Origin: DASZBX01 sp035943635
GTDB taxonomy: Bacteria; Actinomycetota; Actinomycetes; Streptomycetales; Catenulisporaceae
Length of the DNA: 64,000 nt
Assembly (NCBI GenBank): GCA_035943635.1
Contig: DASZBX010000071.1
Span: 1-64,000, forward strand
Direction of reading: 5' to 3'
Part shown: piece by piece, positions 26,758-35,632 of the stretch
Layout: every line of letters starts with the position of its first letter
Numbering within the stretch: the stretch's first letter is position 1
The notes under the pieces: generated by a model
What the model was told of the DNA's origin: nothing
Databases searched by the model: none
The model's input: only the letters and a program-made list of their open reading frames with translations
Translations under genes and position numbers: made by a program

Positions 26758-29505
26758 TCAGTGCCCGGCCGCGTGCCAGTCCGCGCCGACGCCGACCGAC
26801 ACGTCCAGCGGCACCCGCAGCTGGTAGGCCCCGGCCATCTCCCGGCGCACCATCGCCTCGACCGCCGCGCGCTCGCCCGGGACCAGCTCCAGCACCAGTT
26901 CGTCGTGCACCTGGAGCAGCATCCGGGACTGGAAGCCCTCGGCGACCAGGGCCTTGTCCACCCGCAGCATCGCGATCTTGATGATGTCGGCGGCGGAGCC
27001 CTGGATCGGGGCGTTCAGCGCCATCCGCTCGGCCATCTGCCGGTGCTGGCCGTTGCTGGAGTTCAGCTCCGGCAGGTAGCGGCGGCGGCCGAGCACGGTC
27101 TCGGTGTACCCGGTCGTGCGCGCCTCGGCCACCACGGCCTGCAGGTAGTCCCGGATGCCGCCGAAGCGGGCGAAGTAGTCCTCCATCATCCTCGTCGCCT
27201 CGGCGTTCGTGATGCCCAGGCCCTGGGCCAGGCCGTAGGCCGACTGCCCGTAGGCCAGGCCGTAGGACACCGCCTTGACCCGGCGGCGCAGCTCCGAGTC
27301 CACCTGCTTGGCCGGGACCCCGAACACCCGGGAGGCGACCGAGGTGTGCAGGTCCTCGCCGGAGTTGAACGCCTCGATCAGGGCCTCGTCCCCGGACAGG
27401 TGCGCCATGATCCGCATCTCGATCTGGCTGTAGTCCGCCGTCATCAGCGACTCGTAGCCCGGGCCGACCACGAAGGCCTTGCGGATCTGCCGGCCCGCCT
27501 CGGTGCGCACCGGGATGTTCTGCAGGTTCGGGTCGGTCGAGGACAGCCGCCCGGTGGCGGCGACCATCTGGTTGAACGTGGTGTGGATCCGGCTGTCGTC
27601 GTCGACCGACTTGATCAGGCCCTCGACCGTGGTGCGCAGCCGGTTGACGTCCCGGTGGCGCAGCAGGATCACCGGCAGCGGGTGCTTGGTCTGGGTGGCC
27701 AGCCAGGTCAGCGCGTCCGCGTCGGTGGTGTAGCCGCTCTTGATCTTCTTGGTCTTGGGCAGCTTCAGCTGCTCGAACAGGACCTCCTGCAGCTGCTTGG
27801 GCGAGCCGAGGTTGAACTGGGTGCCGGTCTCGGTGTGCGCGGACTCGACCGCGTGCTTCACGTCCGCGGCGAACCCGACCTCCAGCTTGGTCAGGTACTC
27901 CCGGTCGGCCGCGATCCCGGACCGCTCCATCGCGGCCAGCAGCACCACCAGCGGCAGCTCCACCTCGCGCAGCAGCCGTCCGGCCCCGCCCTGCTGGTCG
28001 AGCTCGCCCTCCAGGTGCACGGCCAGGTCCAGGACGGTCCGGGCGGTCTGCATCAGCTTGTCCGCGGCGCCGTCCTCGTCGATCAATGCGTCCAGGGTCA
28101 GCTGGCCGTCGGCCTGGGCCGCCCCGAGCTCGCGGTTCAGGTAGCGCAGGGCCAGGTCCGGCAGCAGGTAGTCGCGGCGGGCCGGGTCGGCCAGGTACGC
28201 GGCCACCGCGGTGTCCCCGCCGAGGCCCGCCAGGGTGAAGCCCTGCGCGGCCAGGGCCAGCAGCGGCCCCTTGGCGTCGTGCAGCACCTTGGCCACGGAC
28301 GGGTCGGCCAGCCACGCGCCGAGCGCGCTCTCGTCCGCCGGGTCCAGCGCGGTCAGGTCCAGGTGCGCGGCCGGTCCGCTGCCGGCGGCCAGCGCGAGCG
28401 CGTCGATCCGGCCGGTGCCCCGGCCCCAGCTGCCGGTCACGGCCAGGCCGATCGGGCCGGTCCGGGCGTGCTCGGCCAGCCAGCCGGCCACCTGCCCGGT
28501 CTCCAGCACGCGGCCGTCGACCTCCACGGCCGCGGCGGCCGGGGCGGCGGCGCCCGCCTCCCGGCTCGGCGCATCCAGGCCGAACACCTCGCCGACCCGG
28601 GCCCGCAGCTGCCGGTTGAAGTGCAGCTCGGCGAAGACCCGGTCGACCTCCTCGGCGTCGCCGTCCTGGCGGACCAGGTCGGCCGGCTCGCAGTCCAGCT
28701 CCACCGAACGGTCCAACTCGGTCAGCTGCCGGTTGGTCCGGATCTGGTCCAGGTGCGCCCGCAGGTTCTCCCCGACCTTGCCCTTGACCTCCTCGGCCCG
28801 CTCCAGCAGCGCGGCCAGCGAGCCGAACTCGCGGATCCACTTGGCCGCGGTCTTCTCGCCCACCCCGGGCACCGACGGCAGGTTGTCCGACGGGTCCCCG
28901 CGCAGCGCCGCGAAGTCCGGGTACTGCTGCGGGGTCAGCGCGTACTTCTCCTGCACCGCCGCCGGGGTGTACCGCACCAGGTCGGCCACCCCCTTGCGCG
29001 GGTAGAGCACGGTGACCAGCTCGTCGACCAGCTGGAACGCATCCCGGTCGCCGCTGACGATGCACACCGGGCAGCCGGTCGCGGACGCCTGGACGGCCAG
29101 GGTGGCGATCAGGTCGTCCGCCTCGGCGCCCTCCTTGCGGAAGACCGGGACCTTCAGCGCGGCCAGCAGCTCGCTGATCAGCTCGACCTGGCCCTTGAAC
29201 TCGTCCGGGGTGGCCGCGCGCTGCGCCTTGTACTCGGGGAACAGCTCGGTCCGCTTCAAGGTGGCCCGGGAGACGTCGAAGCAGACCGCCAGGTGGGTCG
29301 GCGCCTCGTCCCGGACCACGTTGATCAGCATCGAGGTGAAGCCGTAGACCGCGTTGGTGGACTGGCCGGAGGGCAGGGTGAAGTTCTCCGCGGGCAGTCC
29401 GTAGAAGGCCCGGTACGCCATCGAGTGCCCGTCGAGCAGCAGGAGCTTGCCCGGTGCCGGCGCCTTCGTGATCTCGGTCACAGCCGATGTCCCTTTCGTA
29501 GCCAC
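26758..29505 (-). CDS. polA: DNA polymerase I
   Basis: A 915-residue family A polymerase for Okazaki-fragment processing and repair. The N-terminal 5' nuclease has LLLLDGHSMAYRAFYGLP, AEADDLIATLA and VSGDRDAFQL. The middle 3'-5' exonuclease-like domain lacks the DxE-type catalytic acids and is probably inactive, as in Taq and mycobacteria. The polymerase domain shows TADYSQIEMRIMAHLSGD, RRVKAVSYGLAYG and LLQVHDELVLE. The start drawn is a GTG; another GTG at 29481, after AAAGGG, is an equally good candidate and would shorten it by 8 residues. Confidence 0.97.
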   Translation of the reverse strand: MATKGTSAVTEITKAPAPGKLLLLDGHSMAYRAFYGLPAENFTLPSGQSTNAVYGFTSMLINVVRDEAPTHLAVCFDVSRATLKRTELFPEYKAQRAATPDEFKGQVELISELLAALKVPVFRKEGAEADDLIATLAVQASATGCPVCIVSGDRDAFQLVDELVTVLYPRKGVADLVRYTPAAVQEKYALTPQQYPDFAALRGDPSDNLPSVPGVGEKTAAKWIREFGSLAALLERAEEVKGKVGENLRAHLDQIRTNRQLTELDRSVELDCEPADLVRQDGDAEEVDRVFAELHFNRQLRARVGEVFGLDAPSREAGAAAPAAAAVEVDGRVLETGQVAGWLAEHARTGPIGLAVTGSWGRGTGRIDALALAAGSGPAAHLDLTALDPADESALGAWLADPSVAKVLHDAKGPLLALAAQGFTLAGLGGDTAVAAYLADPARRDYLLPDLALRYLNRELGAAQADGQLTLDALIDEDGAADKLMQTARTVLDLAVHLEGELDQQGGAGRLLREVELPLVVLLAAMERSGIAADREYLTKLEVGFAADVKHAVESAHTETGTQFNLGSPKQLQEVLFEQLKLPKTKKIKSGYTTDADALTWLATQTKHPLPVILLRHRDVNRLRTTVEGLIKSVDDDSRIHTTFNQMVAATGRLSSTDPNLQNIPVRTEAGRQIRKAFVVGPGYESLMTADYSQIEMRIMAHLSGDEALIEAFNSGEDLHTSVASRVFGVPAKQVDSELRRRVKAVSYGLAYGQSAYGLAQGLGITNAEATRMMEDYFARFGGIRDYLQAVVAEARTTGYTETVLGRRRYLPELNSSNGQHRQMAERMALNAPIQGSAADIIKIAMLRVDKALVAEGFQSRMLLQVHDELVLELVPGERAAVEAMVRREMAGAYQLRVPLDVSVGVGADWHAAGH

Positions 29506-29569
29506 GGCACGATCCTACGGGCTGCGTCCGACACAATGGGCTCGGACGCGAGGCGAGGAGAGGTTCGGC

Positions 29570-29980
29570 ATGGACGGGCAGATCGACCTGGACGGCCCGG
29601 AGGCGGCCGCGCTCAAGGGCGGCGGGGAACTGGCCCGCAAGCTCGGGATCGTGATCACCGAGCTGAGCGTGCAGCGGCTGGTGGCCACGATGCCGGTGGA
29701 GGGCAACACCCAGCCGGCCGGGCTGCTGCACGGCGGCGCCTCGGTCGCCCTGGCCGAGACCCTCGGCTCGATCGGCGCGAGCCTGCACGCCGGGCCGGGC
29801 AAGATCGTGGTCGGGGTGGACATCAACGCGACCCACCACCGGGCGATGACCGGGGGCGTGGTGACCGGGACGGCCACCCCGCTGCACCTGGGCCGCAGCA
29901 GCGCCGTGTACGAGATCGTGCTGACCGACGAGGCCGGACGCCGGGTGTGCACCTCCCGGATCACCTGCATGATCCGCTGA
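29570..29980 (+). CDS. PaaI-type hotdog acyl-CoA thioesterase
   Basis: A 136-residue single hotdog-fold protein with QPAGLLHGGASVALAETLGS, the substrate-site motif with the catalytic acidic residue. VVGVDINATHHRAMTGG and a family-typical C-terminus (RRVCTSRITCMIR) follow. The length matches PaaI/YdiI-like aryl- or acyl-CoA thioesterases. The ATG has GAGGAGAGG upstream. It diverges from polA with only 64 bp between starts, so both promoters overlap there. Confidence 0.88.
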   Translation: MDGQIDLDGPEAAALKGGGELARKLGIVITELSVQRLVATMPVEGNTQPAGLLHGGASVALAETLGSIGASLHAGPGKIVVGVDINATHHRAMTGGVVTGTATPLHLGRSSAVYEIVLTDEAGRRVCTSRITCMIR

Positions 29981-29990
29981 CGGTTCCCGC

Positions 29991-30761
29991 TCAGTACCCG
30001 ACATACGGACCGCCCTGCCGCACGGATCGGACCCCGGGCACGTTCGCGATCGAGCCGTAGCGGCTGAGCGCGTACCGGACCCCGGCGATGATGTTGTCGA
30101 CCGGGTTGAGGATGTCGCCGTGCCCGGGCAGCTTGTACTCCTCGAAGGTGCTGTCGATGCACTGCATCAGCCCTATCGAGGGGTGCCCGGCCCGCCAGTT
30201 CGAATCCCACCGGTTGATCGCGGCCGGGTCCCCGCCGGATTCGTGCTGGATGATCAGCAGGACACCGGCCAGGTCGAGCCGCGAGGCGGGGGTTCCGTGC
30301 GCCTCCAGGACGGCGAAGGCCCGGTGGACCCACACGTGCACCTGATCGGGCGGTGGGGACGGCTTACGCGGCGGAACCGGCTGGGCAGGCGGAGCCGGCG
30401 GGGGCGCGGGCCGGATCGGCGGGGGCGCGACCGTGCCAATGTGGTCCTTCACGCTGTCGTCCGCGCTCTGGTAGTCCCGCGCGCACTGGGCCAGGCCCTG
30501 GGCGTCGGCGCCGAGCGCCACCGCGAGCGCCGTGGCGGCCTGCTCCGCCTGGGCGATCGCGGCGGCCGTGTTCCAGGCGGTGAACTGCGCCGTGGCCGGG
30601 AACGCCGGGGAGTCGACGTCCAGCAGCCGCACCCGCCCGAGCAGCGCGGCCAGGGACTGCGCGACCTGGGAGACCTGCTCGCCGCCGCGGGCCCAGACCG
30701 CGGCCAGCCCGGCCAGCGCCGCGCTGTCGACCTCGAACCCGCCGCCGCCCGGGCCGGTCAT
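29991..30761 (-). CDS. WxG100-like protein with C-terminal transglycosylase (SLT) domain
   Basis: A 256-residue protein. Residues 1-100 form an Ala-rich helical hairpin (LAGLAAVWARGGEQVSQVAQ) like ESX/WxG substrates. About 105-140 is a proline-rich linker (PPPIRPAPPPAPPAQPVPP). The rest is a lytic transglycosylase/lysozyme-like domain with the catalytic Glu in IIQHESGGDP, then SIGLMQCIDSTFEEYK and NIIAGVRYALSRYGSI. No signal peptide is present, so type VII-like export through the helical domain is inferred. Its ATG overlaps the stop of the upstream WxG gene (ATGA at 30758-30761), and this decides the start. Confidence 0.8.
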   Translation of the reverse strand: MTGPGGGGFEVDSAALAGLAAVWARGGEQVSQVAQSLAALLGRVRLLDVDSPAFPATAQFTAWNTAAAIAQAEQAATALAVALGADAQGLAQCARDYQSADDSVKDHIGTVAPPPIRPAPPPAPPAQPVPPRKPSPPPDQVHVWVHRAFAVLEAHGTPASRLDLAGVLLIIQHESGGDPAAINRWDSNWRAGHPSIGLMQCIDSTFEEYKLPGHGDILNPVDNIIAGVRYALSRYGSIANVPGVRSVRQGGPYVGY

Positions 30762-31042
30762 CGCCCCGCGCCCCCGGCGACCAGGCACTGCAGGCTCTGC
30801 GCGACGGCGGCCGAGGCGGTCAGCTCCCGGACCAGCTGCGCCAGGGCGTCACAGCGGGCGCCGGCCCGGTCGTGGAAGCCCGCGGCGGCCGGGCCGGTCC
30901 AGCGCACCCGGGCGGCGCCCGCGAGCAGCCCGGATCTGAGCTCGCCGACCTGGTCCGCGAGCGCGGCGAGCACGCCCGCGAGGTCGTCGCAGCCGCCGAA
31001 ACCGGCGTCCGGAGCGTGGTGCGCCCCCTGGAAAAGACTCAT
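30758..31042 (-). CDS. WxG100-like small helical protein
   Basis: A 94-residue Ala/Leu-rich protein. A helical first half (LAGVLAALADQVGELRSGLL) leads to a WTG turn in AARVRWTGPAAAGFHDRAGA, then a second helix. This matches the ESAT-6/WxG100 helical hairpin. It is translationally coupled to the transglycosylase gene, so the two probably form a heterodimer exported by a type VII system encoded elsewhere; no EccC-like gene lies in this window. The ATG start has a weak ribosome site. Confidence 0.72.
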   Translation of the reverse strand: MSLFQGAHHAPDAGFGGCDDLAGVLAALADQVGELRSGLLAGAARVRWTGPAAAGFHDRAGARCDALAQLVRELTASAAVAQSLQCLVAGGAGR

Positions 31043-31315
31043 TCCCCCGCTCCCCCTACATCCGAACGGCGGCTTCCGGCTCCCACCCGGCCATCCGCCT
31101 GACTACCCGTCAGTTTAGCAGAGAGGGGGTGATATTCATCCCTTTTCGCCGGAATACCGGCTTGCCGACCCGCCCACGAACGGCCTATTCGCTCAGGCAG
31201 CGGCCGCGCACTCCGGGTTAGGAAAGAGAGGTAAAGCGGAGAAATCTGGGCGAAAAGGATGACCGCAGGCCGCCACAGAACTCCGGCGCTGCGACCACCG
31301 AAGGCGGCACCCACC

Positions 31316-32173
31316 ATGCAGCAGACAGTCCTGGCAGTGGACTACACCGGCGGCCTGAATTCGGCCTGGAACTCCATCGCCGACTTCGTCCCCAAGTTCA
31401 TCGGCTTCCTGGTCGTCCTGGCGATCGGCTGGTTCGTCTCCCGGCTGCTGGCCCGGGCCCTGGACACGGTCCTGCGCAAGATCGGCTTCGAACGGATGGC
31501 CGAGCGCGGCGGGATCAGCCGCACCCTGGCCGCGAGCAAGTACGACACCACCGGCCTGGTGTGCAAGATCGTCTACTACGCCCTGCTGCTGATCACCCTG
31601 CAGCTCGGCTTCGGCATCTTCGGCACCAACCCGATCAGCACGATGATCGACGGCGTGGTCGCCTGGCTGCCGCGCGGCCTGGTCGCCATGGTCATCGTCG
31701 TGGTCGCCGCCGCCATCGCCCGGGTGGTCCGGGACATCGTCGGCAGCGCGCTCAGCTCGCTGTCCTACGGCACCAAGGTCGCGGTGACCGCGTCCGGCTT
31801 CGTGCTGGCCCTGGGCGTGTTCGCCGCGCTCGGCCAGGCCGGGATCGCCACCAGCGTGACCGGGCCGGTGCTGATCGCGGTGCTGGCCACGATCGCCGGG
31901 ATCCTGATCGTCGGGGTCGGCGGCGGGCTGGTCCAGCCGATGCGCCGGCGCTGGGAGTCGGTCCTGACCGCGGCCGAACGGGAGGCGCACAGTGCCTCGG
32001 CCAGCATCAACGCCTACCAGCGGGGCAACGCCGACGCCCGGGCCGCCCAGGCCGCGGGGCAGCAGCAGTCCGCGATGGCGGCCAGCATGCAGGCGCCCGG
32101 CCGCACCATGCCGCAGAACCCCCCGGTGGCCCCGGCCGACCCGGACCCGGGCTGGTCGGAGCCGACCAGCTGA
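31316..32173 (+). CDS. Mechanosensitive-channel-like membrane protein (conserved TM helix family)
   Basis: A 285-residue protein with about five hydrophobic segments. SAWNSIADFVPKFIGFLVVL followed by WFVSRLLARALDTVLRKIGF is the repeat unit of the conserved TM-helix family (PF05552-like) linked to MscS proteins such as CmpX. A second copy of the pattern lies around VAWLPRGLVAMVIVVVAAAI. The C-terminal 70 residues are hydrophilic and Ala/Gln/Met-rich. The start is MQQTVLAVDY with GAAGG 11 nt upstream. A beta-domain of true MscS is not visible, so channel function is uncertain. Confidence 0.75.
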   Translation: MQQTVLAVDYTGGLNSAWNSIADFVPKFIGFLVVLAIGWFVSRLLARALDTVLRKIGFERMAERGGISRTLAASKYDTTGLVCKIVYYALLLITLQLGFGIFGTNPISTMIDGVVAWLPRGLVAMVIVVVAAAIARVVRDIVGSALSSLSYGTKVAVTASGFVLALGVFAALGQAGIATSVTGPVLIAVLATIAGILIVGVGGGLVQPMRRRWESVLTAAEREAHSASASINAYQRGNADARAAQAAGQQQSAMAASMQAPGRTMPQNPPVAPADPDPGWSEPTS

Positions 32174-32187
32174 CCCCCGGCCGCCCC

Positions 32188-32230
32188 GCCGCCGGCCGCG
32201 CCCCGCTCGCCCGGACGCGCGGCCGGCGGC
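32188..32230. terminator. Bidirectional hairpin between convergent genes
   Basis: GCCGCCGGCCGCG (32188-32200) pairs with CGCGGCCGGCGGC (32218-32230), a 13-bp perfect stem with a 17-nt loop. It occupies almost the whole gap between two convergent genes. Confidence 0.65.
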
Positions 32231-32233
32231 GGC

Positions 32234-32557
32234 TCAGTTCTCGGCCGCGGCCAGCCCGTGTTCGCGCACCAGCCAGCACACGGCGGTCAGCCGCAGCGCG
32301 GCGAAGTCGTAGCCCTCGTGCTCGCGCCAGCCCATGTCCCGCAGCGCGTCCGTGAAGCCGAGCACGTAGTCGGGCAGCAGCCGGGCCAGCCGGTGCGTCC
32401 CGCCGACCGCGTCGCGCACCGCGGCCGCGTGCTGGTCCACCGCGGCCACCAGGCCGGGTTCGAAGGCCAGTTCGGGCAGCCGGCGGCCGAAGCGCGCCAT
32501 CAGTTCGTGCAGGGTCGAGCCCGGCTTGGAGAGGAACGCTTCGGGTGTGTCGAACAT
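32234..32557 (-). CDS. Small conserved actinobacterial protein, DUF6401-like
   Basis: A 107-residue soluble protein. The recognisable blocks are LVAAVDQHAAAVRDAVGG, LARLLPDYVLGFTDALRDMG and YDFAALRLTAVCWLVREHG. I associate this pattern with the DUF6401 group found near actinomycete natural-product genes, but I cannot confirm that. There is no transmembrane segment, signal peptide or catalytic motif. The start MFDTPEAF is the only Met in a sensible place. No biosynthetic cluster is nearby. Confidence 0.65.
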   Translation of the reverse strand: MFDTPEAFLSKPGSTLHELMARFGRRLPELAFEPGLVAAVDQHAAAVRDAVGGTHRLARLLPDYVLGFTDALRDMGWREHEGYDFAALRLTAVCWLVREHGLAAAEN

Positions 32558-32712
32558 GGCGGTACCAATCTGTCCTGCGGACCCCCCTGACAGCCGGGCC
32601 GCATATGTGCCGTTTCTGGAAAACTTGGACGATCATATCTGATTACTTATAGTGTCCAAGCGGTCACAGTCGCAGGTGGGAGGGCTGCCGCCGGGTTCGG
32701 GCCGGAAACGCG

Positions 32713-32749
32713 CGATCGGGGCCGAGGCACTGAGCCTCGGCCCCGATCG
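32713..32749 (-). terminator. Amino-acid permease gene terminator
   Basis: CGATCGGGGCCGAGGC and GCCTCGGCCCCGATCG are a perfect 16-bp pair with a 5-nt loop (ACTGA), about 50 bp after the permease stop codon. Confidence 0.8.
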
Positions 32750-32796
32750 GGGGTCACGCACGGACACCGGGAGGTCGTCCCGCAGTCACGGTCCGA

Positions 32797-34446
32797 CTAG
32801 GCCAGCTCGGCCTCTTCGACGTGGATGGTGGCGATCGCCTCTTCGATCTTCTCGGCGGGCAGCGCGACGGCCTGCGCCCAGTAGTAGATCACCAGGCTGA
32901 ACGCGGCGACCACGATGATGTCGATCCACCAGTTGTCCAGGATCGGCTTCTTGAACAGGAAGCTGTGCAGCGGGCCGAAGTCGCTGATCCAGTCGATGAA
33001 GCCCATGCCGAGCAGGTAGACCGGCAGCCACTGGGCGGCCTTGAGGTCCAGCACCGGCTTGGTCGGGTTGAGGTTGAGCACCCGGGTCACGATGAGGATC
33101 ACGTAGCCGAGCAGGATCGCCGCGGCCAGGCCCTCCAGGGTGCTCCAGCCGGACCAGAAGATGACCAGGTTGGCCACCACGAAGGCCAGCGGGGCCATCA
33201 CGGAGCCGCCCGGCAGCACCCAGGGCCGTTCGTAGTTCGGCAGCTTGCTGCGGAACACGCCGAAGGCCAGGGGCGCGCCGGCGTACATCAGCACGCTCGC
33301 CGAGGTGATGAACCCGACGAACTGCCCCCAGCTCGGGAACGGCAGGAAGCACACGCATCCGGCCACGAACGAGGTGACCAGGCCGAGCACCGGGATGCCC
33401 CGGCCGTTGACGTCGGCGTACTGCTTGGGCCAGTAGCCGTTCTTGGCCAGGCCGATCGAGTAGCGGGCGGTGGCCGTGGTGTAGATCAGGCCGGTGCCGA
33501 CCGGGGAGACCACCGCGTCGAAGTACAGGATGGTGCCGAGCCAGCCGAGGCCGATCAGGGTGGTCAGGCCGGCCCACGGGCCGGAGATGCCCGGGTAGTC
33601 CAGGTTCGCCCACACCTTCGGGATGTTCAGCGCCGGGATGGCGGCGATGAACACGATCTGGAGCAGGATGTAGACGGCGGCGCCGATCAGGATCGAGTAG
33701 ATCGTGGCCCGGGGCAGGTCCTTCTTCGGGTTGGCCGACTCGCCGCCGAGCTGGATCGCCTGCTCGAAGCCGAGCAGGGAGAAGATGATGCCGCTGCCGC
33801 TGACCGCGGCGAACACCCCGTGCATGCCGCCGGGCATGAAGCCGTCGGCGGCGGTGAAGTTCTTGCTGTGGAAGTGGGTGGCCGCCACGATGAAGATCGT
33901 GGCCAGCGGGATCGCGATCTTCCACCACATGATGACCGAGTTGACGGTCGTCAGCAGCCTGACAGCCAGGAAGTTCACGGTCACGAAGACCGCCATCAGC
34001 AGGATGGCGATCACGAAACCGAACCCGGCGATGCTGCCCGAGGAGTTGAACCAGCTGCCCGCGAACGAGTAGTGGCCGGCGTACTGCATCGCCGCCTCGA
34101 CCTCGATCGGGGCCACCGACGCCGCCTGGAGCCAGGCGAACCAGCCGAACGAGGCGCCGGCCGCGCCGCCGAACGCGTAGGTCGGGAACCGGGCCGATCC
34201 GCCGGCGACCGGGAACATGCCGCCGAGCTCGGCGTGCACCAGGGCCAGAATGATGATCGCCACGGCGCCGATGCCCCAGGCCAGGATGGCCGACGGCCCG
34301 GCGGCGACGAGTGCCTTTTTCGCACCGAAGAGCCAGCCGGAGCCGATGATGGAGCTTTCCGAGGCCCAGAGCAGGCCGATCATGCCTACTTGCCTCTTGA
34401 GCGTCCCGGCGTTCGCGGCTGGCAGCCCAGCCGTATCAGTAGCCAT
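32797..34446 (-). CDS. APC-superfamily amino-acid permease
   Basis: A 549-residue transporter with about 12-14 hydrophobic helices. It begins LKRQVGMIGLLWASESSIIG followed by SGWLFGAKKAL, the unwound helix-1 motif of APC carriers, and has ELGGMFPVAGGSARFPTYAFG as the conserved second motif. It probably couples amino-acid uptake to protons; the substrate is not predictable. Its start follows AAAAAAGG. It is flanked by a strong terminator downstream. Confidence 0.87.
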   Translation of the reverse strand: MATDTAGLPAANAGTLKRQVGMIGLLWASESSIIGSGWLFGAKKALVAAGPSAILAWGIGAVAIIILALVHAELGGMFPVAGGSARFPTYAFGGAAGASFGWFAWLQAASVAPIEVEAAMQYAGHYSFAGSWFNSSGSIAGFGFVIAILLMAVFVTVNFLAVRLLTTVNSVIMWWKIAIPLATIFIVAATHFHSKNFTAADGFMPGGMHGVFAAVSGSGIIFSLLGFEQAIQLGGESANPKKDLPRATIYSILIGAAVYILLQIVFIAAIPALNIPKVWANLDYPGISGPWAGLTTLIGLGWLGTILYFDAVVSPVGTGLIYTTATARYSIGLAKNGYWPKQYADVNGRGIPVLGLVTSFVAGCVCFLPFPSWGQFVGFITSASVLMYAGAPLAFGVFRSKLPNYERPWVLPGGSVMAPLAFVVANLVIFWSGWSTLEGLAAAILLGYVILIVTRVLNLNPTKPVLDLKAAQWLPVYLLGMGFIDWISDFGPLHSFLFKKPILDNWWIDIIVVAAFSLVIYYWAQAVALPAEKIEEAIATIHVEEAELA

Positions 34447-34661
34447 ATATGAGCACCTTTTTTCGAACTCGCTGAGGTCGTCAGCGCGTCAGTGGATGAA
34501 CACGAAGTGACGCTCATGCTAGAGACCTGTGAGATCCATGAGAAGAGTGATTGTGTTTCGAATCGGCAAACGACCACCAACGTCGGTCAGTGGCGACCAA
34601 AGGCGCAGAAAGGCGCCTCTGAGGGGGCGCCCGACGCAAAAAACACTACATTCTGCCGCTG

Positions 34662-35306
34662 TCACCGCTCCGGCGGCGCCGCCGGAGCGCCCGGCGCGGG
34701 AGCCGGCGCGGCCGCCGGACCGCCGGACGCGCCGTCGATCACGGCCTGCGCGACTTCCCGCATGGTGAGACGCCGGTCCATGGACGTCTTCTGCACCCAG
34801 CGGAAGGCCTCCGGCTCGGTCAGGCCCAGCTGGGTCTGCAGCAGGCCCTTGGCCCGGTCGATCAGCTTGCGGGTCTCGAACCGCTGGGTCAGGTCCGCCA
34901 CCTCGGTCTCCAGCGCGCGCAGCTGCTCGTACCGGCTGGTGGCCATCTCGATCGCCGGCACCAGGTCGGCCTTGGAGAACGGCTTGACCAGGTACGCCAT
35001 CGCCCCGGCGTCCCGGGCCCGCTCGACCAGCTCGCGCTGGGAGAAGGCGGTGAGCATGAGCACCGGCGCGATCTTCTCCGCGCCGATCCGCTCGGCCGCG
35101 GAGATCCCGTCCAGCACCGGCATCTTGACGTCCAGGATGACCAGGTCCGGCCGGTGCTCGGCGGCCAGCTTGACCGCGGTCTCCCCGTCCCCGGCCTGCC
35201 CGACCACCGCGTAGCCCTCCTCTTCGAGCATCTCCGCGAGATCCATCCGGATCAGCGCCTCGTCCTCGGCGATCACCACGCGCTTGATCTGCTTCTCGGC
35301 CGTCAC
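34662..35306 (-). CDS. pdtaR: ANTAR-domain response regulator
   Basis: About 214 residues. The receiver domain has VVIAEDEALIRMDLAEML, the phosphoacceptor Asp in LVILDVKMPVLDG, Thr/Ser in VLMLTAFSQRELVERARDAG, and Lys in YLVKPFSKADL. The ANTAR RNA-binding domain shows RFETRKLIDRAKGLLQTQLG, LTEPEAFRWVQKTSMDRR and MTMREVAQ-like spacing. It is close to M. tuberculosis PdtaR (Rv1626), which is phosphorylated by PdtaS and acts as an antiterminator. The GTG at 35306, after GAGGAG, is preferred to the ATGs 18-21 nt upstream. The C-terminal 25 residues are an Ala/Pro/Gly tail. Confidence 0.9.
   Translation of the reverse strand: MTAEKQIKRVVIAEDEALIRMDLAEMLEEEGYAVVGQAGDGETAVKLAAEHRPDLVILDVKMPVLDGISAAERIGAEKIAPVLMLTAFSQRELVERARDAGAMAYLVKPFSKADLVPAIEMATSRYEQLRALETEVADLTQRFETRKLIDRAKGLLQTQLGLTEPEAFRWVQKTSMDRRLTMREVAQAVIDGASGGPAAAPAPAPGAPAAPPER
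34666..34689 (-). terminator. Palindrome overlapping the 3' end of pdtaR
   Basis: A perfect 24-bp palindrome (CGCTCCGGCGGC and its complement) encodes the last residues before the stop. Reading out of the gene, a T6 run (34643-34638) follows about 23 nt later. This is a possible but poorly spaced terminator. Confidence 0.3.
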
Positions 35307-35475
35307 GTCGATCCAGCTCCTCATCATTCGCCCTGTACGCTGCGTTCGCCCAGTTTAGTGGATCCGTTAACGCGATCGCTAAGTCGATCCACGATCCGGT
35401 ATGCTGACCAGTGCCGAACCGCCCCCGCGGGGCCGGGCCGGCGTACGGCAGAAGTGTGACACATTGTGTATACCG

Positions 35476-35549
35476 GCCCCGGTAGCCCAACCGGTAGAGG
35501 CGATGCTCTCAAACAGCATGTAGTGTCGGTTCGAATCCGACCCGGGGCA
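35476..35549 (+). tRNA. tRNA with CAA anticodon and short (class I) variable region
   Basis: Acceptor GCCCCGG (35476-35482) pairs with CCGGGGC (35542-35548), with discriminator A at 35549 and no encoded CCA. The T arm is GTCGG-TTCGAAT-CCGAC. The anticodon stem ATGCT/AGCAT holds loop CTCAAAC with U33 and anticodon CAA (35510-35512), nominally leucine UUG. The variable region is only GTAGT (5 nt), whereas leucine tRNAs normally have a long variable arm. The D-stem has three pairs plus a C-A mismatch. It is followed by its own T-run terminator and an HTH/LAGLIDADG gene. Confidence 0.88.
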
Positions 35550-35559
35550 CTGATCAGGT

Positions 35560-35595
35560 GGCGATTCATCCGTAATGGTGAATCGCCGCCTTTTT
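35560..35595 (+). terminator. Intrinsic terminator after the tRNA
   Basis: GGCGATTCA (35560-35568) pairs with TGAATCGCC (35579-35587), followed by GCC and TTTTT (35591-35595). It is the only classical stem plus T-run that I noticed in the window, and it isolates the tRNA transcript from the next gene. Confidence 0.8.
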
Positions 35596-35632
35596 GCCGC
35601 CTGGACATCAACATCCGGCCATGCTGGTCGGT

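Noticed and set aside
32234..32557. Evidence for a natural-product cluster around the DUF6401-like gene
   Set aside because: No biosynthetic enzymes lie within 10 kb; the neighbours are a channel-like protein and an amino-acid permease.
34610..34690. A classical intrinsic terminator for pdtaR
   Set aside because: The 24-bp palindrome and the T6 run are about 23 nt apart, and the palindrome is inside the coding region. It is kept only as a low-confidence feature.
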